Origin: an uncultured Eubacteriales bacterium
GTDB taxonomy: Bacteria; Bacillota; Clostridia; Christensenellales; Aristaeellaceae
Direction: 5' to 3'
Assembly: GCA_902767565.1 (NCBI GenBank)
Contig: CACXHY010000005.1
Location: forward strand, 27,614 to 91,613
DNA length: 64,000 nucleotides
The position numbers and the translations under genes are program-made. Within the stretch, counting starts at the first letter, position 1; each line of letters starts with the position of its first letter. Below the pieces are notes generated by a model. It ran no database searches, was not told the DNA's origin, and worked only from the letters and a program-made list of their open reading frames with translations. Positions 28,244 to 36,687 of this stretch are shown piece after piece.

Positions 28244-28727
28244 GCAAGCAATACTCAACATAGTACCAGTTTTCCGTGATTCGTTCTACCAGAACATATC
28301 CTCGTCCACCCATACCGATTCCTGTGCAATACAGCCGGACGTCGGTCTTCTCCTCAATTGTTCCCGGATCATCGGGAAGCAGGGGCGATATCTCCTCGAT
28401 CGTTCGATCGGACCAAACCAAATACTGGTCTCCTTCCAATACCTCGGAAACGCCGTTGAAATACAAAGTGCAGTCTCCGGTTTCCGAATCGCGGTATACA
28501 TGATTTAGCCGACCGTCCATGAATAGCCGGTTCCACTGTTCTGTCAGTTCCCGGTCGATCCTGACGGTCCCGCCTGTTTGAGGCTTTATGACAGCTTTCT
28601 CCCACGTCTCTTGATGATCCGTGACCCATTGCGTCAGAGATTCCCGTGATTTTGAGTAGGGCAAGCTGCAACCGGTCAGCGCCAGGCATAGGATCACTGC
28701 GATGGCTGGTAAAGCAATTGTTCTCAT
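28236..28727 (-). CDS. Lipoprotein of unknown function
   Basis: ATG 28727 follows AAGGAGGAC. The 163-aa product has a lipoprotein signal with lipobox LTGC at about residue 19, so it is probably anchored in the cytoplasmic membrane. The mature part is small and polar, with DCTLYFNGVSEVLEGDQYLVW and a Tyr-rich end. The gene converges on the secreted-protein pair. After its TAA the frame continues for 16 codons that resemble a second copy 560 bases upstream. Family not recognised. Confidence 0.65.
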   Translation of the reverse strand: MRTIALPAIAVILCLALTGCSLPYSKSRESLTQWVTDHQETWEKAVIKPQTGGTVRIDRELTEQWNRLFMDGRLNHVYRDSETGDCTLYFNGVSEVLEGDQYLVWSDRTIEEISPLLPDDPGTIEEKTDVRLYCTGIGMGGRGYVLVERITENWYYVEYCLPT

Positions 28728-28756
28728 CTTCGCTTAGTCCTCCTTGTGCGATCAAG

Positions 28757-28806
28757 GGATCATCTGAAAACGCCTCACCGCCTCCTCAATGGCCTTCTCC
28801 TTTTAT
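28757..28806 (-). pseudogene. Remnant tail of a paralogous lipoprotein gene (copy B)
   Basis: On the minus strand the sequence reads TAA, then KEKAIEEAVRRFQMIP and a stop, matching copy A (QEQAVEKALRHFRMLH) including the preceding TAA. No continuing reading frame is found upstream, so the body of the gene appears lost. Bases 28807-29027 hold no other feature I can support. Confidence 0.45.
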
Positions 28807-29027
28807 GAGGACATTGCGTTACGCGGTTGCCTTCCGTCTTCGGCTTGCTATAACGAACCCGTTCAATAATGCCGTGTTTGGCCTTTACGTGAGCAATGCA
28901 AAGACAGGAGACCTTCAGTCCCGCATGTTTTGGGAAACAGGCCTTGGTTTCTCATAGGCAGCTTCGGTTTCAGCGGAGGTCACATGCGGCACCGTTATGT
29001 CCGGATCGATGCCGATAGGCGGGCAGA

Positions 29028-30371
29028 TTATGCTTTCGAAAACGAGCAAACCGTCTCGATCCCGCCGGTCCAGCAGAACATGTCCACGGGCTGGACCCGG
29101 TCCACCTGCCAGCCCAGGTCCCGCAGGAGGGCGGCGTCCCGGGCCAGGGTGGCGATGCCGCAGGAGATGTAGACGATGCGGCGGGGCTGCGCGGCGGACA
29201 TGGCCTCGATCACCCGGAGCTCAAGGCCCTTGCGCGGGGGATCCACCACGATGACGTCGGGCCGCAGGCCGCCGGTTACCAGCTCCGGCAGCTTCTCCTC
29301 CGCCGCGCCGACGTGAAAGGAAACGTTGGCGATGCCGTTCAGCCGGGCGTTGGCCTCCGCGTTCCGGATGGCGTCCGGCACGATCTCGATGCCGACCGCT
29401 TCCCGGCAGTGCCGCGCCATGCACAGGGTGATGGTGCCCGCCCCGCAGTACACGTCGCAGACCAGATCCTCCGGCCGCAGCTGCGCGAAATCGATCGCGG
29501 TCCGGTAGAGAACTTCCGCCTGGGACGGATTGACCTGATAGAAGGACGCGGGCGACAGGTCGAATTTCAGCCCGCACAGCGTGTCCCGCAGGGTCGGCGC
29601 GCCGCTGAGGGTGCGGAAAGACCGCCCCATGATCACATTGGTGCGCTTCGTGTTGCCGTTCAGGATCACGCTGACGGCCCCGGCGCAGGTGAGCGTCTTC
29701 ACAAGCTCGTCCTCGTGCGGCACGCGGTCTCCGTTGACCACCACGCAGGCCATGGCCACCCCCTCCCGGTTGACGCGGATCACCAGGTGGCGGATGAGGC
29801 CGGTGTGGCTCTCCTCGCGATAGGGCTCGATCCGGTATGCGCGCATCCAGTCCATCAGCGCCTCACAGATCGCCCCGGACGGCGGCATGGCATTGGGGCA
29901 GGCGGCGGCCGGGATGATGGTGTGGGAGCGCGGCGCGAAGAAGCCGATCTGCGGGTCGTCCGCCGTCCCGCCCACCGGGAGCGCGGTCTTGTTGCGGTAG
30001 CCGTGCGGATCGTCCATCCCCAGCACGGGCGGGACCTCCACCTCCATGTGCGCGATGCGGCGGAAGCAGTCTTCCACCTGCCTGCGCTTGGCTTCCAGGG
30101 TGAGACCGTAGCTCATGTGCCGCCCCGTACAGCCGCCGCATCGGGGGTAAGCCGGGCAGTTCTTCTCCCGACGATCCGGGGACGGCGCGGAGGTCAGCCG
30201 CTCCAGCCGCCCGAACGCAAAACGAGGCTGCACCTTCACGATGCGAACCTCGCCGGTTTCGCCCGGCAGCATACCGGGCACGAAAACAGCCATCCCCTCG
30301 CTCCGGCAGACGCCTTCGAGATCGGTGCCGAGCGCCTCGCAGGTCAGGGAAAGCACGGAATTCTTCTGCAT
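29028..30371 (-). CDS. 23S rRNA (uracil-C5)-methyltransferase, RlmD/RumA type
   Basis: 447-aa SAM-dependent methyltransferase of the TrmA/RlmCD family. An N-terminal TRAM-like segment (VFVPGMLPGETGEVRIVKV) is followed by the iron-sulfur cysteines CPAYPRCGGC, the SAM site VCDVYCGAGTITL, the DPPRKG motif and the catalytic-Cys block YISCGIATLARD. In Bacillus the homologue methylates U747 and U1939; the exact position here is not determined. Overlapping ATG usage and spacing place it in an operon behind the 105-aa gene at 30384-30701. Confidence 0.92.
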   Translation of the reverse strand: MQKNSVLSLTCEALGTDLEGVCRSEGMAVFVPGMLPGETGEVRIVKVQPRFAFGRLERLTSAPSPDRREKNCPAYPRCGGCTGRHMSYGLTLEAKRRQVEDCFRRIAHMEVEVPPVLGMDDPHGYRNKTALPVGGTADDPQIGFFAPRSHTIIPAAACPNAMPPSGAICEALMDWMRAYRIEPYREESHTGLIRHLVIRVNREGVAMACVVVNGDRVPHEDELVKTLTCAGAVSVILNGNTKRTNVIMGRSFRTLSGAPTLRDTLCGLKFDLSPASFYQVNPSQAEVLYRTAIDFAQLRPEDLVCDVYCGAGTITLCMARHCREAVGIEIVPDAIRNAEANARLNGIANVSFHVGAAEEKLPELVTGGLRPDVIVVDPPRKGLELRVIEAMSAAQPRRIVYISCGIATLARDAALLRDLGWQVDRVQPVDMFCWTGGIETVCSFSKA

Positions 30372-30383
30372 GAAAGCCTCCGG

Positions 30384-30701
30384 TCAGCGGATGATGAAGC
30401 CCACGTGATCCTCGTCGCAGCAGCGACTCCGCAGCTCCGCTTCCTCTTCGATCTTCTCGACGTCGGCGTCCGGGTGGCGGCGCTGCCAGTCGTCCAGATA
30501 GCGGCGCAGGGTGTCCTCGGCGTCCAGCCCGTCGGCGCCGACGATGTTCAGGCTGCACTGGCGGTCCTCCGCGATGATGGTGACTTCCTGGCTCGTCTCG
30601 TCCGGAAGGCCGCCGAGGGTCATATCCCGCGCCTGACAGTACTTGGTCCAATCCTTCAGAAGGTCATCCACGTTGATGCCCGACAATAAACGATGCCTCA
30701 T
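30384..30701 (-). CDS. Conserved-looking hypothetical protein (105 aa)
   Basis: ATG 30701 lies behind GAGAGGAGC and is read from an excellent promoter (30748-30776). The acidic 105-aa protein has no membrane segment or signal peptide. It contains a QARDMTLGGLPDE segment and a Cys pair near the end (SRCCDEDHVGF). No family recognised. It is 12 bases upstream of the rRNA methyltransferase, so the two are co-transcribed. Confidence 0.7.
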   Translation of the reverse strand: MRHRLLSGINVDDLLKDWTKYCQARDMTLGGLPDETSQEVTIIAEDRQCSLNIVGADGLDAEDTLRRYLDDWQRRHPDADVEKIEEEAELRSRCCDEDHVGFIIR

Positions 30702-30747
30702 AGCGGTATGCTCCTCTCTCCGATGCGGTCTGTTTCACACTGGACAC

Positions 30748-30776
30748 ATTATATTCCAGAACCGCCCGCGTGTCAA
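30748..30776 (-). promoter_or_regulatory. Strong sigma-A promoter of the 30701-29028 operon
   Basis: Consensus TTGACA (30776-30771), 17 bases, TATAAT (30753-30748) on the minus strand. Confidence 0.85.
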
Positions 30777-30860
30777 TCAAAAACATCGCCCGCCGGACAG
30801 ACGCCCGCAGGGGAACGCGCCTGAAGCGATGCCGGAAGGGGAGAATGCGGCGGCGGGAAA

Positions 30861-30897
30861 GGGCCGCCGGGGATCCATGCGCGGTCCGCGGCGGCCC
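30861..30897 (-). terminator. Terminator after the secreted phosphatase gene
   Basis: GGGCCGCCG pairs with CGGCGGCCC around a 19-base loop and is followed on the minus strand by TTTCCC. The T tract is short. Confidence 0.55.
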
Positions 30898-30921
30898 GGG
30901 ATAAGCATTGCCGGATCGGGC

Positions 30922-32031
30922 TCATTCCGTCAGGTGATCCTGAACGGCGGCGATCTCCTCTTCCGTCAGGCCGAGGCCCAGCAGATACTCCTCCGCTGCC
31001 GCGGCAAGGTCCACGTCCTCCAGACTCTCACCGTCTTCCACGCCGGCGATGAACCGAAGCATGGGCAGGATGTCGCGCTGCTTGATGGCGTCCAGCTTCT
31101 CGGCGTCGGCCACGGGATCGAGGCGGTAATAGTTGCGGTAGCTCAGCAGGTAGTCCTCCACGATCTCTTCCTCCGTCGCGCCGCACAGCGCCTCGAGCAG
31201 CATCGTGAAGAAGCCGGCGCGGTCCTTGCCTTCCTGGCAGTGGACCAGATAGGGACCGTCGTTCACCGCCATGAACGCCACTCCGCGGGCGATGCCTGCC
31301 CCGAATTCGTCGGAGGTGTAGTTGATCGGCATGCCCAGGGCAATGACGCCGCCCTCCTCATAGATGGCCATGTATTCCTCGGAGGCAAAGCCCTCCGCTT
31401 CGGCAAAGGCCAGGATCTCCTCGTCCGTGTTGGCCAGATTGACGACGGTCCGCACGGCGGCGGCTTCCATCAGGGTATTGGCGACCGCGGCACGGCCGCG
31501 GCTGTTGTCGATGGGAGAAGCGGAGCGGTAGAGCCGCCCGGGGAGGATCGCGCCGACGGTGACCTCACGGAAGTTGGCGTAGGCCGCGTCGGAATCATAC
31601 TGCGCCGGGTCGTCATCATAGACCAGGGAGTTGATCTCCTGCAGGGTCAGGGCCCCGGCCTTTTCGGTCAGGGTGATGGTCACCTCGTCCCCGGCGTCGA
31701 TGCCGGCAGCATCGGCGAAACGGCCGTAGTTGATGCACACGGCGATATTGGTGTGCCCCGGATACGCCCGGAGCATGGTCTCGCCATGCGCAACGTAATA
31801 CCCGTTCAGGAAGGGCATGCTGCCCTCGAAGGAACCGGCGGTGACGGTAACGATGTCGCCCAGGTCAAAGCCGGCGGCCAGGAAGTCCTCGATGGTGATG
31901 TCCAGCAGCGCATGACCGTAGCGCTCGATCTCCGTCACCGTGCCGGTGACGGTCAGGGGCTCCTCCGCCCGGCAGGGGAGAAGGGAAAGGCACATCGTCA
32001 GGGTCAGGATCAGAGAGACAAGCTTCTTCAT
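30922..32031 (-). CDS. Secreted tyrosine-phosphatase-like protein
   Basis: ATG 32031 (AAAGGAG upstream) gives 369 aa with a signal peptide (KKLVSLILTLTMCLSLLPCRA). The phosphatase loop is HCQEGKDRAGF at about residue 261, matching the C-x5-R signature of the bacterial PTP/dual-specificity group; RLYRSASP and TVVNLANTDEE upstream are family blocks. The N-terminal 130 residues form a separate beta-rich domain. Because it is exported, its substrate is probably extracytoplasmic: a phosphopeptide, phosphoinositide or phosphorylated sugar. Confidence 0.82.
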   Translation of the reverse strand: MKKLVSLILTLTMCLSLLPCRAEEPLTVTGTVTEIERYGHALLDITIEDFLAAGFDLGDIVTVTAGSFEGSMPFLNGYYVAHGETMLRAYPGHTNIAVCINYGRFADAAGIDAGDEVTITLTEKAGALTLQEINSLVYDDDPAQYDSDAAYANFREVTVGAILPGRLYRSASPIDNSRGRAAVANTLMEAAAVRTVVNLANTDEEILAFAEAEGFASEEYMAIYEEGGVIALGMPINYTSDEFGAGIARGVAFMAVNDGPYLVHCQEGKDRAGFFTMLLEALCGATEEEIVEDYLLSYRNYYRLDPVADAEKLDAIKQRDILPMLRFIAGVEDGESLEDVDLAAAAEEYLLGLGLTEEEIAAVQDHLTE

Positions 32032-32194
32032 GGTAACACTCCTTTCATGGGGACAATGGGTGAACAACAGACTGCTGCCCGCCGCTTTCTCTGCCGCGGG
32101 ACAGTTCATCGGAAGGGGAGGGCGCTATTCCGTTTTTCCGGATATGGGGGTGGAGCAAAGGACGCCCGCCTTTGACACCGCCGACCGGCGCCGA

Positions 32195-32656
32195 TCATTC
32201 GGTCACCTCAGGATCCCCCATATTCTCGTTGCCGAGATAGACGGGGACCTCTTTTCCCGAATGCCAGTCCATGATCGGCCTCCGAAGCTTGGAAGGATAG
32301 AGCGGCAGCCTGTTCAGCTCCCGGATCTCAAGCCAGTCCCATCCGACCTGGTTCTCATCGGTCAGCGTATCGGCGGCTGCCATGCCCGCGTATTCACAGA
32401 GAAACACCAGGTCCACCCGGTGGCACGCTTCGCCTTCCGCGCCTTCGATCACGAACAGCAGCCTGCCGGCCTTGACCGATATGCCGGTTTCTTCGGCCAC
32501 TTCGCGCTCCGCGGCCGCGGGGAGCAGTTCGCCCGCACGCTGCCCGCCGCCGGGCATGATGTAAAACTCCCCGTCCCGGTCACGCAGCCGGATGGCCAGC
32601 ATGCGGCCATCCCGGACCACCAGGGCTTTTGCGGAGGTCCGTACGGTCCTTGTCAT
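32195..32656 (-). CDS. Nudix hydrolase 1
   Basis: 153-aa Nudix protein. The Nudix box reads GGQRAGELLPAAAEREVAEE (followed by TGI) in the expected G-x5-E-x7-REUxEExGU spacing. The N-terminus begins MTRTVRTSAKALVVRDGRML. Substrate not predictable; the small size fits NTP- or dinucleotide-type enzymes. It is the third of three consecutive Nudix genes on this strand, 45 bases after the second. Confidence 0.9.
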   Translation of the reverse strand: MTRTVRTSAKALVVRDGRMLAIRLRDRDGEFYIMPGGGQRAGELLPAAAEREVAEETGISVKAGRLLFVIEGAEGEACHRVDLVFLCEYAGMAAADTLTDENQVGWDWLEIRELNRLPLYPSKLRRPIMDWHSGKEVPVYLGNENMGDPEVTE

Positions 32657-32701
32657 ACGCGCTCCCCCTCGGTTCTGTTATGCGCTGACGTCTGGGCGAT
32701 T

Positions 32702-33241
32702 TCATCGGCTGCGCGTCCAGTCGCTTCGGGTGTGTGAACTGCGGTGGTCCCTGCGGAAGAACAGGAGCTCGATCAGGCTCTTTTCATAGGGGATGAATTC
32801 CCCGCTGTCGATCATCTGCAGGATCTCGTCCCTGCCCGCCCAGCGCACCGCCTGCACTTCCTCAGGCTGCAGATGCAGGGAGGCCGGATCGACGTCCCGC
32901 GTCAGCACGTAATAGTCGTCGAATCCGTGTTCCCAGTTGATGGTCATGGTCGGCCGCACACCCGACAGATCCACGATAAGGCCCAGCTCCTCGCGGGTCT
33001 CCCGCTCCGCGGCGGACCGGCTGCTGTCTCCGGCGATCGCACATCCGCCCACGGTGACGTCCCAGAGATCGGCCCATCCCCGTTTGAAGGGCTGGCGCCG
33101 CTGGATCAGCATCCGGCCCGCCGGATCAAAGATGCAGACGTGAACGACAAGCCGGAAAAAGCCTCCCGGCACCGGATCGCCCCGGACCATCGTTTTTCCG
33201 GTTTTCTCCCGTTCGGCGGTATACAGATCGAACAGCTCCAT
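32702..33241 (-). CDS. Nudix hydrolase 2 (IPP-isomerase-like group)
   Basis: ATG 33241 is preceded by GGAGGAGG, so the in-frame ATG 12 codons upstream is not used. The 179-aa product has the layout of the YfcD/IDI-like group: MELFDLYTAEREKTGKTMVRG leads to HVCIFDPAGRMLIQRR and the Nudix box (GGCAIAGDSSRSAAERETRE, then ELGL). A Cys in the box region and the leading LYTAER segment are typical of that group. It sits between two other Nudix genes. The last dozen residues are Arg/Ser-rich and may be junk extension. Confidence 0.88.
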   Translation of the reverse strand: MELFDLYTAEREKTGKTMVRGDPVPGGFFRLVVHVCIFDPAGRMLIQRRQPFKRGWADLWDVTVGGCAIAGDSSRSAAERETREELGLIVDLSGVRPTMTINWEHGFDDYYVLTRDVDPASLHLQPEEVQAVRWAGRDEILQMIDSGEFIPYEKSLIELLFFRRDHRSSHTRSDWTRSR

Positions 33242-33338
33242 ATGATCGTCCTCCTCCGGATGAGCACGTACATTCATGCAGGCCGCTTGCGATCCCGACG
33301 CCAGCGGCTCCCTGCCCGGATGCGTTCGCCTCCGGACC

Positions 33339-33788
33339 TTATTTCAGCACCGGCTTCCAGTCGTCGGCCGCGTCCAGGTAAAGCTCCGTGAACGCTCCGT
33401 CCGCCATGATCCGCATAAGTCCGTCCATATGCCAGATCCAGTGGGACCGCAGCACCTCGTCCCGCTCCAGCCAGAAGACCCGGCCCTCATCGGATGATGC
33501 AAGCTGCCCGGAGAACCGGTCCGCTTTGAACAGGAAAACCATGTATCGGGATCCGTCCTCATTGATCCACTCCTTGACGCCGCAGAGCTTCGGGCTCTCG
33601 ATCGTCAGCCCGGTTTCTTCCCTGATCTCGCGGATCACGGCATCCGTGACGGGCTCATGCGCCTCCACATGGCCGCCGGGGAAGGTGATGCCGCCGGCTT
33701 CGCGTCCCACCTTCTCCTCCACAAGTACTCTGGACCCGTCGCTGACCATACACATGTTGGTGAGGATCACCCGCTCTGCCCGTTCCAT
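33339..33788 (-). CDS. Nudix hydrolase 3 (8-oxo-dGTP diphosphatase-like)
   Basis: 149-aa MutT-like protein. The Nudix box is GGHVEAHEPVTDAVIREIRE (then ETGL), preceded by EEKVGREAGGITFPGG. The sequence MERAERVILTNMCMVSDGSRV and later LFKADRFSGQL resemble YtkD/MutX-type nucleotide-pool cleaning enzymes. It is first in the Nudix trio; a possible extended -10 promoter lies about 80 bases upstream. Confidence 0.9.
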   Translation of the reverse strand: MERAERVILTNMCMVSDGSRVLVEEKVGREAGGITFPGGHVEAHEPVTDAVIREIREETGLTIESPKLCGVKEWINEDGSRYMVFLFKADRFSGQLASSDEGRVFWLERDEVLRSHWIWHMDGLMRIMADGAFTELYLDAADDWKPVLK

Positions 33789-33865
33789 GGCCGCCTCCTG
33801 ACTTGCCGCAGTGCGCCACCGCTCCTTTGGCCGCGCATTGCATGAGATTTGTCCTGCCGGTTCCT

Positions 33866-33871
33866 ATCATA
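33866..33871 (-). promoter_or_regulatory. Possible extended -10 promoter of the Nudix trio
   Basis: Minus strand TGC-TATGAT with TG in the extended -10 position; no good -35. The rest of 33872-33998 shows nothing further. Confidence 0.35.
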
Positions 33872-33998
33872 GCACAGATCCGCGCCGTTCGGAAGAGGAC
33901 GTCCTTCTTCTGTCGGAAGCGGCCTGAACGCTTGCCCCGGGGATCCTGCCCGAGGACGACAGCCGCGCCCGCGAACGGGGAACAGGCGGCGCCGGGTC

Positions 33999-34712
33999 TC
34001 ACCGCCCTTCGTTTTCCATGACCCTCTCGTTCACATGGGCATACAGGATCCTCTTCGGGCGGCGGCGCAGGATCCTCTCCCAGTCGTCCCGCAAGGGGCA
34101 GGCTCCGGGACAGGCGTCCAGATATTCGATCGGTTCCATGTCGCCCACGATGCAGTCGCCGCAGTCCAGGATCAGAGAAACGCTGTCCGGGCTGTGGCTC
34201 GGCGTGGAGAGGATCTCGCCTTCGATGCCGAGGCTCTCCAGGAATCCCCGGCTGTCCGCGCAGCGGATCACCGCTGCGGCTGTCTCGTCGATCGGCGCAA
34301 ATGGCAGCCTGTCGCGGGCGAAGATGGGATCGGAAAAGTGCACGGAATCCCGCTGCGTCTCCATCAGCAGAAGCTTCACACCCTGGTGCATCAGCTCAGG
34401 GATCAGGCCCATGTGATCGGGATGATAGTGCGTGGCGAGGACATAAGCGATGTCCCGCACCCGGATCCCGTGCGGCTTGATGGCTTTGTAGAAGGCGGGC
34501 AGCGTCCCCGCATAGTCGGTGTCGACCAGGAGGTCGCCGCGATTGCCACGGATGAGGTATGTATTGGTGTTTCCGTATCTCAGCCTGATCGTTCTTCCTC
34601 GCCCCCTTCGCCTGTAGGTCTGCGTGCCGTGCGGAGGCTGTCCGCGGCTCCGGGTGTTTCCGGACGGGCACAGGCCCGGAACGGACCCGGCTTGTGCTGT
34701 CAGGCATCTCAT
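33999..34712 (-). CDS. Metallo-beta-lactamase-fold hydrolase
   Basis: The frame opens at ATG 34712 (237 aa), but family-like sequence begins only at about residue 41 (TIRLRYGNTNTYLIRG). The metal-binding THYHPDHMG motif follows, then later TPSHSPDSV, DCIVGDME and AHVNE. No other ATG, GTG or TTG lies between the putative N-terminus and the conserved region, where an ACG codon occupies the place a start would be expected. The real start is therefore uncertain; a mutated start or a long N-terminus are both possible. A good promoter lies at 34835-34863. Confidence 0.75.
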   Translation of the reverse strand: MRCLTAQAGSVPGLCPSGNTRSRGQPPHGTQTYRRRGRGRTIRLRYGNTNTYLIRGNRGDLLVDTDYAGTLPAFYKAIKPHGIRVRDIAYVLATHYHPDHMGLIPELMHQGVKLLLMETQRDSVHFSDPIFARDRLPFAPIDETAAAVIRCADSRGFLESLGIEGEILSTPSHSPDSVSLILDCGDCIVGDMEPIEYLDACPGACPLRDDWERILRRRPKRILYAHVNERVMENEGR

Positions 34713-34834
34713 TCGCGATCACATTGCCGCCGCTTTTTGAGGCTTCCGCCGATGGACGCATGGCCGAACCTGTACACATCCCGGTGCGGATGCAGAATGG
34801 AGCCGGGCGGATCGGGACACAAAGAGTCAAATCG

Positions 34835-34863
34835 AGTATAGCATAAAGGGCGATGGGTTTCAA
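34835..34863 (-). promoter_or_regulatory. Promoter of the metallo-beta-lactamase-fold gene
   Basis: Minus strand TTGAAA (34863-34858), 17 bases, TATACT (34840-34835). It implies a leader of roughly 115 bases if ATG 34712 is used. Confidence 0.75.
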
Positions 34864-34932
34864 TCAGGGAAGGATCATCCCTTCGGGCACTCGTTTTTGC
34901 GATCAGCTTCATCGGCAGATCCCCCTGAAAAC

Positions 34933-34957
34933 GGCACGATGCACCCCGCATCGTGCC
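34933..34957 (-). terminator. Terminator at the end of the 41.5-35.0 kb operon
   Basis: GGCACGATGC / GCATCGTGCC 10-bp stem with a 5-base loop, followed by GTTTTC on the minus strand, 60 bases after the GLUG gene. Confidence 0.8.
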
Positions 34958-35018
34958 GCCGTGTAAGCCGGGCAGGCGTTTTGCCGGCTGCCCGGCGATT
35001 TCTGCTGTTTCCGCTGTA

Positions 35019-36687
35019 TCACTCCAGGGTGCAATACACCAGCTCAAACTGCGTCGGCTGATCGAAAGGCGCGCCGTTCGCGGCCAGTTCGTCACTGTAG
35101 AAACCGCTGCCCACGATGTCGCCGATACACTCCGCGTTTTCGCCGGCCGTCACCGATACATTGCGGACAACGCAGTTTGTAAAGACGGTCACGGTCATAC
35201 CGAGTTCCTCCACGGGATAGCCGCCCGCGTAGCCGGTGATGCCGCCGATCCAGAAGCAATCGCTGCCCACGGTGAGCGTGACGTTCTCCGCCGTGTCGTT
35301 CGTGAACTGCTCGGAGGTAAAGCCGCAGCCGGAAATGCCGCCGATGCCGTAGCAGTTGTTCCCGGCGGTCACGGAGCCGGTGGCCCTGCAGTCCACGACG
35401 CTGGTCATCTGCAGTCCGCCGCCCACAAGGCCCGCGTTGGCGGTGCCGTCCGGAATCACGATATCCGCCTGCACGCTGCAGCCGATGATGAGGCTGCCCA
35501 GGCCCGCGCCGACGATGCCGCCGTACATGCCCTCCTCGCTCATCTCCGTCCAATGAGCGGTCACCTTGCCATTGATCAGCGTCACATCATGGACAGTGGA
35601 GCAATAGGCGCAGCCCACCACGTCGGCTGTCATGACGCTGCCGTCCACAGCCGCGTTCTCCAGAGTGAAATTGCCGATCCGCGCATTCGCCGCACATCCG
35701 AACAGGCCCAGCGCCCAGCCTTCGGGCCGGTTGACGGTCAGATTGCGGATGACGTGACCCTGCCCGTCGAATGTGCCGGTGAAGGCAGCCGCCATATCCG
35801 GCACCTCGCCTTCCTCGCCGCCGCCCATCACGAACGCGCCGATGGGCGTCCATTCGATGCCGTCCAGGTAGATGTCGGCGGTCAGGATGTAGCTGCCGGA
35901 AAGATTGCTGTTGATGGCGGCCAGGTCCTCCGCCGTGGCGATCTCGATGACATCAGACGAGTCCTGACGGATCCAGCTGATGGTTCCGTCCTCCGCCGTC
36001 AGCGTCAGCACGGTCTGGCCGGCTTCGTTCACGGTCATGGTGTAGGGCGCGGATTCTGCTTCATACTCCAGGTTGCTGTAGGCAACGTACAGGCCGATAC
36101 CGTCGCCCTTTTCGCCGTTGTCCACGGCGTAGGCCTCGAAATCGGCGGTCTGCACGCCGTTCATAAAGGTGACGCCGTTGACCCGCTTCGTCGATGGTCA
36201 TGGTCAGCTCCACCCCGGCATAGGCCTCGCCGAAGGGCGTCATGTCTGCCTGCCAGGACCCAACAAAACCAAGGTCCGTGATCTGATTCAGCGCGGTTTC
36301 GGTGTGCGCGGAATAATCCATGTTCTCCAGACAGAACAGGGCGATCACGTTCCTGAACCACCGGCACAAGGTATCCTGAGACAGGATCAGTCCTGCCGCC
36401 GAAACGGGGATCCCCAGCACGCCGCCCAGCGTCAGCGAGCCGAAGCCCCTGTACAAACGCGCTTTCGGCAGCACCCAGTCCAGCTTTCGGATGCGTTCGC
36501 CGATAAGCTCGATAACGCCTGTCAGCAGAAAAACGGCGGGCATCATGGCAAGCAGCGAAAACCAGGTGATCCCCTGTTTCAGCAGCAGGAACAGGCAGAC
36601 GATCCATACGATCCAGCCGACGTTGCCGGGCAGGTCATAGGCGATCCATCGCCTGGCGGACAGCTTTGATTCATACGGGACGTTCAT
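35019..36687 (-). pseudogene. GLUG-repeat membrane protein, split by a frameshift
   Basis: Two overlapping minus-strand frames (36687-36061 and 36164-35019) together make one protein of about 555 aa. The first carries two or three transmembrane segments (WIVWIVCLFLLLKQGITWF onward) and ends its sensible sequence at ELTMTIDEAG. The second resumes at VNGVTFMNGVQTADFEAYAV. One extra base in a GGG run near 36180 explains the break. The C-terminal 250 residues are GLUG-type repeats (AAFTGTFDGQGHVIRNL; AGLVGGGLQMTSVVDC; YGIGGISGCGF), a beta-helix-like surface fold. It is the last gene of the 41.5-35.0 kb operon. Sequencing error cannot be excluded. Confidence 0.75.

Noticed and set aside
28646..28957. 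A 103-codon plus-strand frame containing a natural-looking stretch (TNPFNNAVFGLYVSNAKTG)
   Set aside because: It overlaps the start and ribosome site of the minus-strand lipoprotein, lacks its own ribosome site and matches no family I know.
34933..34957. Hairpin considered as a riboswitch or attenuator of the metallo-beta-lactamase-fold gene
   Set aside because: It lies upstream of that gene's promoter and fits better as the terminator of the preceding leftward operon.
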